Part shown: piece after piece, positions 1 to 8,973 of the stretch
How the letters are laid out: each line of letters begins with the position of its first letter
How positions within the stretch are numbered: position 1 is the stretch's first letter
Assembly (NCBI GenBank): GCA_963797475.1
Contig: CAWCPR010000009.1
Span: forward strand, 330,740 to 394,739
Reading direction: 5' to 3'
From: CAWCPR01 sp963797475
GTDB lineage: Bacteria > Chloroflexota > Anaerolineae > Anaerolineales > UBA4823
Length of the DNA stretch: 64,000 nt
The notes under the pieces: generated by a model
Told to the model about the DNA's origin: nothing
Seen by the model: only the letters and a program-made list of their open reading frames with translations
Databases searched by the model: none
Translations under genes and position numbers: made by a program

Positions 1-88
1 ATATTGCAAAGCGGGCCAGGGTTTCCCCGGTTCGTTTCGGCTTTAAAGTCTCATTCGCTAGCAAACGCGTTGGGCCACCAGCAAACAT
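1..88 (-). CDS. ABC exporter second subunit, 5' fragment
   Basis: An ATG at 88 opens a frame that runs off the left edge of the window (29 codons visible, beginning MFAGGPTRLLANE). A GGAGG Shine-Dalgarno lies about 6 bases upstream. It starts 44 bases after the stop of the complete ABC exporter half-transporter and in the same direction. By analogy with MdlAB/LmrCD-type heterodimeric exporters, it is inferred to be the partner half-transporter. Too little sequence is visible to see a domain. Confidence 0.6.
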   Translation of the reverse strand, partial: MFAGGPTRLLANETLKPKRTGETLARFAI

Positions 89-132
89 AATGCCTCCGTT
101 TAAATTCTCGTACTGTGCTTTTCAAAAAAGTT

Positions 133-2085
133 TCACTCTTGCACGCGCTGGGCTGGCGGCGCCGTCTCATTTGCCGCGTCGTCGACCAGTTGGGAGCTGT
201 AGATTTCGGCATAGATTTCGCTTTCCTCAAGCAAATCGGCGTGCTTTCCTTGAGCAACGATCCTGCCCTTTTCCATCACCAGGATCAGGTCGGCGTTCAT
301 CACCGTGCTGATCCGTTGGGCGATCACAAAACTTGTGCGCCCTTCCATCAAACGGTCCAGCGCAACCTGGATTTGGGATTCAGTAGCCATGTCCACACTG
401 CTGGTCGAGTTGTCCAGGATCAACAGGCGCGGGTTGAGCAGCAAGGCGCGGGCGATGGCCACGCGCTGTTTTTGGCCGCCGGAAAGTGTGGTCCCCCGCT
501 CGCCGACCTTTGTTTCATATCCCTCCGGAAAGCTCATGATGAAATCATGGGCTGCGGCTGCCTTGGCCGCGGCTATGATCGCCTGCATGCTCGCATCCGG
601 TTTGCCAAAGGAAATGTTCTCACGGATGGTCCCTGAAAAGAGCGTCGTCTCCTGGAGCACGATGCCAATCTGAGAGCGCAGCGAGTCCAGGGTGACGTCC
701 CGCAGGTCGTAGCCGTCGATGGTGACGCGGCCTTCGGTCGGATCGTAAAAACGCGGCACCAGGTTGATGATCGTTGTCTTCCCGGAGCCAGTCGCGCCGA
801 GCAGGGCTACGGTATCACCCGGCCTGGCCTCGAAGCTGACATGATTGAGAACCGCCTCCCCGCTGCTGAAATAGCGGAAGGTAACATCCTCGAACTTTAC
901 TGCTCCTTGCACCTGCGGAAGCGTCACGGCATCCGGCCGGTCGACGACTTCATTTACGGTGTCCAGGATCTCGAAAATGCGGGCCGCCGAAGCAGAAGCC
1001 TGGCCAAACTGCGTGATGATAAATCCAAATTGGGCAACCGGCAGAAACAGGTAGATCAGATACAGGCTGAACTCCTGCCATTCACCCAGGGTCAGGGTGC
1101 CGTGGATGATTTGCAGCCCGCCAGCATATAAGGTGGTCGCCTGTCCCAGGTTGGCGATCAAGAAAGTCACCGGGAAGAGGAAGGTGAACAGCCGGGCGAT
1201 TGTAATCTGCTGGTTCATCAAATCGTCGGCCTGGCGGCGGAACTTTGCCTGCTCGCTTTTCTCGCGGGTGAAAGCCTTGACGACCTTGATGCCAGCCATA
1301 TTTTCCTGGAGGGTCGTATTCAGCGTAGAAAGCTTTTGCTGCACCTTGGTGAACAGCGGCCGGCTGACTGTACCGAAGATGAAAAACAAAATCAAGGCTA
1401 CCGGCAGGATCCACAATGTCACCAACGCCAACCTGGCATTGGTCGTGAACAAGATGATCAGGGTTCCGGAGAGCAGCAGAACCGCGCTCACAAGCTGCAG
1501 CAGGCCCTGCCCGATAAACAGGCGCACCTTTTCCACGTCATCGGTGGCGCGGATCATCAACTGCCCGGTGTTCGTGCGGTCGTGATATGAAAATGAAAGA
1601 TTTTGGATTTTTTCGTACAGGTCATTGCGCAAATCGTAGGCCACACTCTGTGAATTTTTCTCTGCCCAATAAGTCTGCAGGAATGCAAACAGCCCGCGCA
1701 AGGCGGCAAAAACTACGATGGCGATACCCGCCGTCAGGATAAGGCGCGGGGCGTCATTGCGCTGGGCGTCTAAGTATGGATTGAGCTGGTCGATTGTCCA
1801 GCCGGCTGGCAGATTGAGAAACTCGAGGATCTTCGGCAGCGCCTGGCCCATAAATGCCACCGGAATGCTCGGCAGCCGCTCTAATAGGCTCTTGGCAATC
1901 ACGCCGTTGGTCACCGCGTCGATGATATTGCGGACAAGTCTTGGCACCGCGAGCTGGGAAAAAGTCGCGATTGTCAAAAAGAGGTAAGGCAGCACTGCCT
2001 GCCTGGGATAGTTCATCAGGTAGCGAGCTGCACGGCCTATAGCCTGTCTTTTAATCGGGGTTCGAGGGGAAGATTGGGGTAGCAA
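133..2085 (-). CDS. ABC exporter half-transporter (fused permease and ATPase)
   Basis: 650 residues. The N-terminal half is a six-helix exporter-type membrane domain (about residues 30-340). The C-terminal half is the nucleotide-binding domain, with Walker A GATGSGKTT, signature LSGGQKQR and Walker B LLILDNSTSSVD. The catalytic position after Walker B is Asn instead of the usual Glu, as in the degenerate half of many heterodimeric exporters, which fits a partner gene just downstream. The start is TTG at 2085, supported by AAGGAG six bases upstream; no better start is seen. It follows marR by 42 bases, so it is probably a MarR-controlled drug or lipid exporter. Substrate unknown. Confidence 0.93.
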   Translation of the reverse strand: MLPQSSPRTPIKRQAIGRAARYLMNYPRQAVLPYLFLTIATFSQLAVPRLVRNIIDAVTNGVIAKSLLERLPSIPVAFMGQALPKILEFLNLPAGWTIDQLNPYLDAQRNDAPRLILTAGIAIVVFAALRGLFAFLQTYWAEKNSQSVAYDLRNDLYEKIQNLSFSYHDRTNTGQLMIRATDDVEKVRLFIGQGLLQLVSAVLLLSGTLIILFTTNARLALVTLWILPVALILFFIFGTVSRPLFTKVQQKLSTLNTTLQENMAGIKVVKAFTREKSEQAKFRRQADDLMNQQITIARLFTFLFPVTFLIANLGQATTLYAGGLQIIHGTLTLGEWQEFSLYLIYLFLPVAQFGFIITQFGQASASAARIFEILDTVNEVVDRPDAVTLPQVQGAVKFEDVTFRYFSSGEAVLNHVSFEARPGDTVALLGATGSGKTTIINLVPRFYDPTEGRVTIDGYDLRDVTLDSLRSQIGIVLQETTLFSGTIRENISFGKPDASMQAIIAAAKAAAAHDFIMSFPEGYETKVGERGTTLSGGQKQRVAIARALLLNPRLLILDNSTSSVDMATESQIQVALDRLMEGRTSFVIAQRISTVMNADLILVMEKGRIVAQGKHADLLEESEIYAEIYSSQLVDDAANETAPPAQRVQE

Positions 2086-2127
2086 ATTTCGCTCCTTATA
2101 GGATGGATCTGTACTTCTGGAATTTTC

Positions 2128-2580
2128 CTATACCTGGTTCATCTCTAATTCACAGGCCGCGTTAGTGAGCAGGGTAAGCGCGCCGGCAATCGTTTCCTGC
2201 TCTTTCGGAGTAAACGCAGTCGTCAACAGCTCCATCCATTTCTGGCGAGCTTCGAAGCCGCCTTCAACGATCGCTTTCCCCCGTTCGGTAAGGGTTACCT
2301 GCTTAAAACGGCGATCGTTTGGGTCTTCACTGCGCTCCAACAGGCCCTGCTGTACCAAACGCTCAACCAACTGGCTGGCTGCCGGGACAGTCAGGCCGAG
2401 ATGGTCGCTGATGTCAGAAACGCCGCACTTGCCGCAGCGATACAACTGCATCAGCGAGCCCAACTGCGATGGAGACAGGCCATTCTCGTCCATAAAGCGC
2501 TTGAAATCACGAAACGAGCGCTGCATGAAGACCTCGACCCATTTGCGTAATACGACCGGGAGTATATTTTCATTAGCCAT
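2128..2580 (-). CDS. MarR family transcriptional regulator
   Basis: 150 residues with a MarR winged helix-turn-helix: recognition region near residues 55-80 (VSDISDHLGLTVPAASQLVE) and the wing motif DPNDRRFKQVTLTERG near 87-102. It is the first gene of the minus-strand unit that continues into the ABC exporter, the common arrangement for a repressor of efflux that responds to a small phenolic or toxic ligand. Two cysteines near residues 50-53 (CGKC) could sense redox state or metal, which is only a guess. Confidence 0.92.
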   Translation of the reverse strand: MANENILPVVLRKWVEVFMQRSFRDFKRFMDENGLSPSQLGSLMQLYRCGKCGVSDISDHLGLTVPAASQLVERLVQQGLLERSEDPNDRRFKQVTLTERGKAIVEGGFEARQKWMELLTTAFTPKEQETIAGALTLLTNAACELEMNQV

Positions 2581-2591
2581 GATTAAGTGTC

Positions 2592-2599
2592 CTAATTAG
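2592..2599. promoter_or_regulatory. short AT-rich palindrome upstream of marR, possible operator
   Basis: CTAATTAG is a perfect 8-bp palindrome lying 12 bases upstream of the marR start. MarR proteins usually bind AT-rich palindromes overlapping their own promoter. The site is short and its function is inferred only from position. Nothing else was recognised in 2600-2869 apart from AT-rich sequence and the SD of the next gene. Confidence 0.3.
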
Positions 2600-2869
2600 T
2601 TAAACAGGCTGAACTATATCCTTTATGATCTTTTTTGTCAAGAAATGCCGCTTGTGAAATTCTTTTTCTTATAAAACTTTAACTGGATTTTCTCAAAAAA
2701 GGGGGATGGAGGCCAAATTTTCCTTAAAAAATTGGGAGGTGCCTTAGTTCAACAAATGTTGAGCAATTTACATGAAATTTATCTCGTATTCATCGTTGCT
2801 TTACAGCAGGTTTGGATCAATTAGCTTAAGATTTAACATGTTCGGTCTAATATCCTTCTGGGAGGCCTG

Positions 2870-3697
2870 ATGCTCGCCAGGATCGATAACGTGAAAACGG
2901 GTGTAAAGCTGGTTGGCAGCTTCTTGCTGGTTGCCGCGATCATTTTTGTGGTCGCGGTGATCGGTTACGTCAATATGCACGCCATCGAAGCCGCCCGCGC
3001 CGGCGAGCACGGCAAAGGCTTTGCGGTCGTCGCCGACGAGGTGCGTAAGCTAGCCGAAAGGGCGTCAGCCGCGACCAAGGAGATCGGCGGGCTGATCAAG
3101 GGCATCCAACAGGCCGTTACGGAAGCCGTCAGCGCGATGAACGAAGGCGCAAAAGAGGTCGAAAACGGCGTAGCCCTGGCGCAAGAAGCCGGCAGTTCGC
3201 TCACCAGCATCCTGCAGTCCGCCGAGGCAGTTTACAGCCAGGCCGATCTGGCGGCTGAGGCGGCCCTGAAGTTGAGCACGGCCTCATACGAGCTGGTCAA
3301 TGCAGTCGATTCTGTCTCTGCGGTAGTGGATAAAAATACTGCCGCCACTCACGAGATGTCAGCCCGCTCTAATGAAGTCACCCAGGCAATCGAAAATATC
3401 GCCAGCGTATCGGAAGAGAACAGCGCTGCAATCCAGGAAGTGTCGGCTTCGGCTGAAGAGATGACTGCCCAGGTTGAAGAGGTCACGGCATCCGCCCGGT
3501 CCCTGGCCGAAATGGCCCAGGCCCTCAAAGCTGTCGCCGCCCAGTTCAAGCTGGACGAAAACCCGGACGACGGGAATAGTTCGAATGCATATGAAAGCCA
3601 GGTGGACGGTTCTAAAGGATCTGGCCGCTTGGTGAAAGGCGCATCCGGCAACGGTTACAAGGCCGGCGCTTTGAGCGCATCTTCCTTTGGAAAGTGA
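2870..3697 (+). CDS. methyl-accepting chemotaxis protein with large internal deletion
   Basis: 275 residues. An N-terminal membrane helix (about 12-34) ends in GYVNMHAI, as in 4HB-type chemoreceptors. It then joins directly to EAARAGEHGKGFAVVADEVR, which is the tip and descending helix of the cytoplasmic signalling hairpin. The periplasmic domain, second membrane helix, HAMP domain and the ascending half of the hairpin, usually 250-400 residues, are absent, although the frame stays open. GGGAGG precedes the ATG at good spacing. The product is unlikely to signal normally, since the remaining helix lacks its antiparallel partner. It may be a pseudogene or an assembly junction. Confidence 0.8.
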   Translation: MLARIDNVKTGVKLVGSFLLVAAIIFVVAVIGYVNMHAIEAARAGEHGKGFAVVADEVRKLAERASAATKEIGGLIKGIQQAVTEAVSAMNEGAKEVENGVALAQEAGSSLTSILQSAEAVYSQADLAAEAALKLSTASYELVNAVDSVSAVVDKNTAATHEMSARSNEVTQAIENIASVSEENSAAIQEVSASAEEMTAQVEEVTASARSLAEMAQALKAVAAQFKLDENPDDGNSSNAYESQVDGSKGSGRLVKGASGNGYKAGALSASSFGK

Positions 3698-3748
3698 ACG
3701 AGTAGGAAGCCCATCCCCATCGGGACCTCCCTGGTTCTCATAACACAC

Positions 3749-3785
3749 AACCGCTGCCGGCCATTCACACGGGCCGGCAGCGGTT
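3749..3785 (+). terminator. intrinsic terminator after the chemoreceptor gene
   Basis: A 14-base arm (3749-3762) pairs perfectly with 3772-3785 around a 9-base loop and is followed by TTTTCTT. It lies 51 bases after the chemoreceptor stop. The arms begin and end in AA/TT, so it may also work on the other strand. Confidence 0.8.
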
Positions 3786-3957
3786 TTCTTAAATCGGGGT
3801 TCTTGTGTGTGGCTCCTGAAGAACTCCTCGGCGCTGCCCTCTTGCGCCGCGGCGCAGGCAGTGATAAAACAAATACCAGTTGGCAGCTAAACCTTTTTTC
3901 GATTAAGAATATTGGTGCGCTTGCAACGCTTTTCATATCCGTGAGGGACTTTATGCG

Positions 3958-4881
3958 ATGATCGAATTATCCAGGCTCGAGATATTCCTATACGCGGCTG
4001 AAAGTTCAAGCTTTTCCGAAGCCGCAAAACATCTTCATCTCACCCAACCCACCATCAGCCATCACATTCAAGCGCTCGAACAAGAGCTGGGCGTGGTATT
4101 GTTCGAACGCTCGGGCGCTGGACTGCGCCTGACTGAAGCCGGCCAATTGCTCTTGCCCTGGGCGCGCAAGCTGATTCGCGAAACCATCGAAATACAGGAT
4201 TTGATGGCCTCCATGCAAGACACGGTCGCCGGTCATCTCCGCATCGCATGCAGCACGACAACCGGGAAATACCTGCTGCCCCAACTGGCCGCCCGTTTTC
4301 ACAATCAGTTTCCGGGGGTGAAGATTACGATTCTCTCGTGCACACGATCCAACGTCATCCCTCGTTTGCTGGGGGATGAAGCGAATTTGGGTGTGCTCAG
4401 CTACGAAGCCTGCGGCGATGGATTTGAATGCCAGGAATTCTTTGAGGATCACATCGTTTTGATCGCCCCTGCCAACCATCCCTGGGTTGCCCGCCGGCCG
4501 ATCAGCCCGGCCGATTTGCTGGGCGCAGCCTTCATCGCCCGGGAATCTTCCTCAGGCACCCGCCAGGTTATGACGGCTGAGCTGGCCAAACACGACATTT
4601 CGATTGACGATCTGGACGTATTCCTAGAAGTGGGCAACGCTGAAGCGATTATCGAAACTGTAGCCGCGGGATTCGGGGTATCGTTTGTTTCCAGGCTGGC
4701 AGCCGCGTGCGCGTTGCGCTGTGGAAAAGTGGCGGAAATCGCCGTGGCCGATCTTCAGCTCAGGCGGAAGATCTACATGATCCGCAAAGAGATGGAAAAC
4801 CGAACGCGCGCCCAGGACGTGTTCTGGGGATACATCCACGATCCTTCCAACGCGGACCTGCTGCACCTGGCAGAGGTCTGA
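3958..4881 (+). CDS. LysR family transcriptional regulator
   Basis: 307 residues. The N-terminal winged helix (residues 1-60) contains FSEAAKHLHLTQPTISHHIQ and GVVLFERSGAGLRLTEAG, classic LysR features. The substrate-binding domain spans about 90-300 (LRIACSTTTGKYLLPQLAARF, then EVGNAEAIIETVAAGFGVSF), closest in style to CysL/CbbR-like members. An upstream ATG at 3953 opens only a three-codon frame, so 3958 is the start. It converges on the sulfur-relay operon; control of that operon is possible but unproven, because LysR proteins more often regulate divergent neighbours. Confidence 0.92.
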   Translation: MIELSRLEIFLYAAESSSFSEAAKHLHLTQPTISHHIQALEQELGVVLFERSGAGLRLTEAGQLLLPWARKLIRETIEIQDLMASMQDTVAGHLRIACSTTTGKYLLPQLAARFHNQFPGVKITILSCTRSNVIPRLLGDEANLGVLSYEACGDGFECQEFFEDHIVLIAPANHPWVARRPISPADLLGAAFIARESSSGTRQVMTAELAKHDISIDDLDVFLEVGNAEAIIETVAAGFGVSFVSRLAAACALRCGKVAEIAVADLQLRRKIYMIRKEMENRTRAQDVFWGYIHDPSNADLLHLAEV

Positions 4882-4901
4882 TAACGCTGCAGCAATTAAA
4901 A

Positions 4902-4928
4902 AGGGCAGGCTTTGACTCTGCCTGCCCT
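4902..4928 (-). terminator. intrinsic terminator at the end of the tusA-hdr-dsrE operon
   Basis: AGGGCAGGC (4902-4910) pairs with GCCTGCCCT (4920-4928). On the minus strand the hairpin is followed by TTTTTAATT, so it best serves the minus-strand operon ending at 4948. It may also stop transcription from the convergent lysR gene. Confidence 0.75.
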
Positions 4929-4947
4929 GTGGTTTCATTCTGTTTTA

Positions 4948-5310
4948 TTAGAAAGTGAAGGTCATCTTGGCCCCTTCCGCATCCATAAGGAAGGGCGGGA
5001 CCTTCTGAATCTGAATCCGTTCGTCACGCAAATCTTTGGGATCGATACCTTTATTCTCCAGGGCCAGCTCGCACAATACAATTTTGCCGCCCTCATCCAG
5101 AATGGTGTTGAAGAGCTCGATGGGATTGGGCAGACCCTTGGGCTGGCCAATCTTCTCCAGCTCGCCTTTAACCAGCGCCTGCGCGCCGCCTGGGCAGAAG
5201 AACACGTGCACCTCGTAGTCCAGGGCAACGCCTGACGAAGAAAAGATCAATGTGGGCATAACGCTGATAGGCTCACTATGGTTGCAGACGACGATCATTT
5301 TTTCGGACAT
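4948..5310 (-). CDS. DsrE/DsrF-like sulfur relay protein
   Basis: 120 residues matching the DsrE fold: an N-terminal strand MIVVCNHSEP, a cysteine in the segment VHVFFCPGGAQAL and a third in KIVLCELA. DsrE-like proteins carry persulfide sulfur on a cysteine and exchange it with TusA. AAGGAG lies eight bases before the ATG. It is the last gene of the operon, 80 bases after the QmoC-like gene. Its presence with TusA in the same operon supports a sulfur-carrier role. Which cysteine is active cannot be told from sequence alone. Confidence 0.82.
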   Translation of the reverse strand: MSEKMIVVCNHSEPISVMPTLIFSSSGVALDYEVHVFFCPGGAQALVKGELEKIGQPKGLPNPIELFNTILDEGGKIVLCELALENKGIDPKDLRDERIQIQKVPPFLMDAEGAKMTFTF

Positions 5311-5390
5311 GAGAAAATCTCCTTTTTGGAATTTATGAAACAGTTTTTATTCAATCCACCGGGATCGCCTCCCGGCAGGTTTCGAATGAT

Positions 5391-6578
5391 TCAATCCGCG
5401 CCGGTTACGCCGCTGCCGCTCACCCCGGAAGGCGCTTTATCTGGGAGCGGTTTAAGCGCATACGCATACAGGGCTACGGTGCGGTAAAAAACGTGTGCAA
5501 ATTTGGTAAAAGGCGCCAGCAGCACCAGCTCCATTGCCACTGCAACATGGACCAGGAACACCCAATAGCCCCAGATTGGAGCGGGCGACAGGTATAAGAG
5601 CAGCTCCAAAACAAACCCGCTCACCCCGGAAAGCCACAACAAAGCAAGGAATGTCCAATCCGACAAAGTGGAGGTCTTGTAAGATTCCTGCCTCTTTTGC
5701 AGGCGCTTGAAAATGGCGACCGTTGCCCCGTACACGAGGAGCAGACCCGCAATTGTGCCCAATAAACGGACCGGGTACCAGATGGGCACAGGCGTCCCGG
5801 TTGCCTTGATTCCCAGAAGATCCAGGCCGTAATCCAGGACAGTGGCGGCCAGCAATCCGATAAAGCCCCATAAGGTCGTGGCATGCACGAACCATTTTTG
5901 CAGATACCAGGCTGCCTGTCCTGAGCTGGTTTCGCAGTCCTGGCGATAACGCCGCTGGCCCAATGCTTCCACCCCGACTGCCTCCCACAGCGCTGCCCAC
6001 CAGTTAAGGCGCGTTCCCCTGGGATACGGGTTGGCCTCCCGGATCTGGGTGACCATATTCGCTGCCCCAGCCAACCCAGCCAGGAAGACAACCAGGATCA
6101 CCGCTAGTCCAATATCATGAATGACCCAGGTGGGGATGAAATTGAACAGCCGCAAAGAATCCTGCGCCATTGGCCCGTGGCTGGTGATCATGAACCCGGC
6201 CAATACAAGCGCCAATGCGAACAAAAACAGGATATTGAACACCGGCGAAGTGAACAATGCCTTTGCCAATCCCAGCCGGTCATAACTGGCAATCGCGTAA
6301 CGCCTGGCGGCTGCCATGAATTCCCCCGGATCAGCCTGGCGCGGACAGGTTTCGCTGCACTCGCCGCAGGAATAGCACAACCAGAGCTCTTTGCTGCTTA
6401 ACAAGCGGTCTTTCATCCCTAACTGGGCGTAGCGGATCATCCGCCGGGGGAAATTGCCCTCTTCTGAGGAAAGCGGGCACACCGCAGTGCAGTTGCCGCA
6501 GTTGAAACAAGCCTCGACTTTTACGGGACCATAGCGCTTGAGTTCCGGTAAAAACTGAGGGTCGGCGCGAGTTATCAT
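5391..6578 (-). CDS. QmoC/HdrC-HdrE-like iron-sulfur and membrane haem b fusion protein
   Basis: 395 residues. The N-terminal HdrC-like domain has two full CxxCxxCxxxCP motifs (Cys 24/27/30/34 and 68/71/74/78). The rest is a NarI/DsrM-type membrane domain with about six helices and several intramembrane histidines (in WVIHDIG, WFVHATT, FLVHVAV and FAHVFYR), suitable as haem b ligands. This domain order and length match QmoC, which links a soluble Hdr-like module to the quinone pool. The ATG overlaps the stop of the upstream wHTH gene, with AAGGAGG before it. Electron direction (to or from quinone) is not deducible. Confidence 0.88.
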   Translation of the reverse strand: MITRADPQFLPELKRYGPVKVEACFNCGNCTAVCPLSSEEGNFPRRMIRYAQLGMKDRLLSSKELWLCYSCGECSETCPRQADPGEFMAAARRYAIASYDRLGLAKALFTSPVFNILFLFALALVLAGFMITSHGPMAQDSLRLFNFIPTWVIHDIGLAVILVVFLAGLAGAANMVTQIREANPYPRGTRLNWWAALWEAVGVEALGQRRYRQDCETSSGQAAWYLQKWFVHATTLWGFIGLLAATVLDYGLDLLGIKATGTPVPIWYPVRLLGTIAGLLLVYGATVAIFKRLQKRQESYKTSTLSDWTFLALLWLSGVSGFVLELLLYLSPAPIWGYWVFLVHVAVAMELVLLAPFTKFAHVFYRTVALYAYALKPLPDKAPSGVSGSGVTGAD

Positions 6579-6886
6579 GGCCTGGCCTCCTTTGTCATTC
6601 CGTACAGGTAATAGGTTTCATCCTCATCCATACCCGCTTCTTCGACCAGGCCGTACTTCTTCATCGCGGTTACATGCCACAAGACATCATGCATTGGGAA
6701 ACCGGTGGCAGCCGCCAATTGGGGGATTGTTTGCGGGCCCGACTGCAGGGCCTGCTGCAGCGCCTTGCGCCTGGACTGCTGTTCTTTGAGCAGGACCTGG
6801 GCTTCCTTCACCCGGTCCTTACGTTGGTCGCGCAAGTCAACCAGCATCTCGGTTCTCTTTTTAGCATCTTCGTTGTTCTTCGTCAC
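6575..6886 (-). CDS. small winged-helix protein embedded in the hdr operon
   Basis: 103 residues. A charged, probably coiled-coil N-terminus (1-45) precedes a winged-helix-like region: TIPQLAAATGFPMHDVLWHV, then MKKYGLVEEAG and a YYLYGMT wing. GTG start at 6886 with AGGAGG seven bases upstream; it overlaps hdrA by four bases and qmoC-like by four. Being tightly coupled between two electron-transfer subunits is unusual for a regulator. It could be a DNA-binding sensor or a structural adaptor of the complex. I recognise the fold type but no specific family. Confidence 0.78.
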   Translation of the reverse strand: MTKNNEDAKKRTEMLVDLRDQRKDRVKEAQVLLKEQQSRRKALQQALQSGPQTIPQLAAATGFPMHDVLWHVTAMKKYGLVEEAGMDEDETYYLYGMTKEARP

Positions 6887-8973
6887 GCAGCCGCCTCCTG
6901 GATAAATTCAACAGGGAGGTCCGTCGCCAGGGCTTCCACCATGGCTTCGTATTCATCCAGCCGCCAACCCTGTAGATCAATTGCCCGGTTCGGACAAGAG
7001 CTCACGCACACGCCGCAGCCGTTGCAGTTGGCGGGAGATACAACCGCCTTCTGGGGATTGTCGCCATTTATGGAGAAAGTTTCCAGGTGAATGGCGCCTT
7101 CCTGGGGACAAGCCTGCACGCATTCGCCGCTTCCCTGGCAGCGAGCCGGATCGACCCGGGCGACGTAAGGCTCCAGCGCCACCTGGCCGCGCCCCAGGAG
7201 CACCACCACTTTTGCAGCGGCTGCCTGCGCGGCCGCACAGCTCTCGTGAATGTTCATCGGGCCCTGGGCGGTGCCTGCCAATACCACACCGTTTACGGCG
7301 GTCTCAACCGGGCGCAGCTTGGGATGCACTTCCAATAAGAAACGATCACTCCCGGGTGAGATCTTCAGCATCTCGATCAGGTCTTCCACCGGGCTGGGCA
7401 TCATCCCGGCTGCCAACACCACCAGGTCCACCGGGAGCTCGATCTCTTCTCCCCAGGTCAGGTGGTCTTTTACTTTGACCAGCAAGGCCGTTCCATCCGC
7501 CCACGCTGCCCGTTCGACCTGCGGGGGTTCCTCGGCGAAATAACGCAAGAAGGTCACCTGGTTCTTGGAGGCCTGTTCGTAGATTGTCTCATGTCCCCGG
7601 CCATAGGTACGGATATCCTGGTAGATGTCAAACACGGAAACATCCGGGAAGCGCGCCCGGATCTGATTGGCAGCGTTCAAGGTGGCTGTGCAGCACACCC
7701 GTGAGCAGTATTCATTGACATTCCCGTCCGGCTGCGGCTGGTGGACGCCTTCGACCTGGCGGCTGCCCACACAGTGGATCATCGCGATCGAACGCACCGG
7801 GTGCCCGTTTGAAGTAAGCTTCCCACCGGTAGGGCCATCCTTTGCCAGAATACGTTCCAATTGTGGCAGCGTAACCACTTCAGCGAACTCCCCGTAACCG
7901 AACTCACCGGGGAAAGGTTCATAGGGCCGGAAGCCGGTTGCCACAACCACCGCTCCAACACTGATTTCAAATTCCTGGGGCTGGTCTGTGAGCTGGATTT
8001 CGCCATCTTGGGCGAATTTTAAGCACGCTTCGCAGTGCGTGCAGTTTTCCCAATCGATTACCGGGCTGGGCGGGTAACAACCTGCATACGGGCGATAGAT
8101 CGCTTTGCGAGTGGTCAGCCCGTAGCTAAATTCATCCGGGACTTCCACCGGGCAAATAGTGGCAGCCTGATCAAGCCCATCAAATTTTTCCTTTACCCCG
8201 CGCGGCTCCTGCCGGACGCGGATCTGGAAATTGCCGACATAACCTTTTGCAGCAATGATCTGCGCGCCGGTGTGGATGCTGATATTCGGCTCGCAAAGGA
8301 CTGCCTGGATCAGGCCGTGCAGCAGGCTGCGTGCGTCTTCTCCGCTGGGAAATACCTTGTCCAAACCGGCCAGGCGCCCACCCAGAAAATGAGACTTTTC
8401 CAACAAGGTGACTTCTAACCCCGAGCGGGCAATGTCCAGCGCAGCCCGAAGCCCGGCCACGCCGGCGCCAATGACCAGGGCGTGTTTTTCTGCACTCAGG
8501 CGCACCGGTTCTAACGGGCGCATCTTCCGGGATTTGGCGACGCCGGCGGCCATCAAACGGATGGCCTTTTCGGTAGCGCCTTGAGGCAGCTCATGATGCA
8601 CCCAGCTATCTTGCTCTCGCAGGCCAACGTGATGGTATAGGTAAGGATTCAACCCGGCGCGGGAGACGGTGCGGCGAAAGGTTTCTTCGTGTAAGAAGAT
8701 GGAACAGGCGCCTACCACCACCCGGTTGACGCCTTGCTCGCGGATGTCATCCTCGATCAGGGCCTGCCCGGGATCTGAACACATGAACATGGCGTTGCGC
8801 GAGACGACCACATTAGGGAGCTTAGCCAGGGTATTAACAACCTGCTCGCAGCACACGGTATCGCTGATATTACCGCCGCAGCTACACACGTAAACCCCAA
8901 TCCGGGGTTCGTCGTCTGCCGTCGCTCGAGCGCTGTCCTGGCTTGGATTAATATTGTTTGAATTTTCAGGCAT
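6883..8973 (-). CDS. hdrA: HdrA/QmoB-like FAD iron-sulfur protein with degenerate clusters
   Basis: 696 residues. HdrA N-terminal domain (25-150: VYVCSCGGNIS, VVVGACSIFLHEETF), FAD-binding Rossmann motif VIGAGVAGLRAALD (about 167-180), inserted ferredoxin region (270-330) and a C-terminal two-cluster ferredoxin (612-661). Several cluster ligands are missing: the first inserted motif keeps only the Cys of CPVEVP, the second is CTHCEAC without its fourth Cys, and the first C-terminal motif has Ser at 615. Only the last motif (650/653/656/660) is complete. GAGGAG precedes the ATG, and the start overlaps the upstream hdrA by eight bases. It is probably the electron-bifurcating or relay flavin subunit, working with fewer clusters than usual. 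Confidence 0.9.
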   Translation of the reverse strand: MPENSNNINPSQDSARATADDEPRIGVYVCSCGGNISDTVCCEQVVNTLAKLPNVVVSRNAMFMCSDPGQALIEDDIREQGVNRVVVGACSIFLHEETFRRTVSRAGLNPYLYHHVGLREQDSWVHHELPQGATEKAIRLMAAGVAKSRKMRPLEPVRLSAEKHALVIGAGVAGLRAALDIARSGLEVTLLEKSHFLGGRLAGLDKVFPSGEDARSLLHGLIQAVLCEPNISIHTGAQIIAAKGYVGNFQIRVRQEPRGVKEKFDGLDQAATICPVEVPDEFSYGLTTRKAIYRPYAGCYPPSPVIDWENCTHCEACLKFAQDGEIQLTDQPQEFEISVGAVVVATGFRPYEPFPGEFGYGEFAEVVTLPQLERILAKDGPTGGKLTSNGHPVRSIAMIHCVGSRQVEGVHQPQPDGNVNEYCSRVCCTATLNAANQIRARFPDVSVFDIYQDIRTYGRGHETIYEQASKNQVTFLRYFAEEPPQVERAAWADGTALLVKVKDHLTWGEEIELPVDLVVLAAGMMPSPVEDLIEMLKISPGSDRFLLEVHPKLRPVETAVNGVVLAGTAQGPMNIHESCAAAQAAAAKVVVLLGRGQVALEPYVARVDPARCQGSGECVQACPQEGAIHLETFSINGDNPQKAVVSPANCNGCGVCVSSCPNRAIDLQGWRLDEYEAMVEALATDLPVEFIQEAAA

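Noticed and set aside
2801..3010. minus-strand frame opposite the chemoreceptor start
   Set aside because: Antisense to a gene with clear domain and SD; no own signal.
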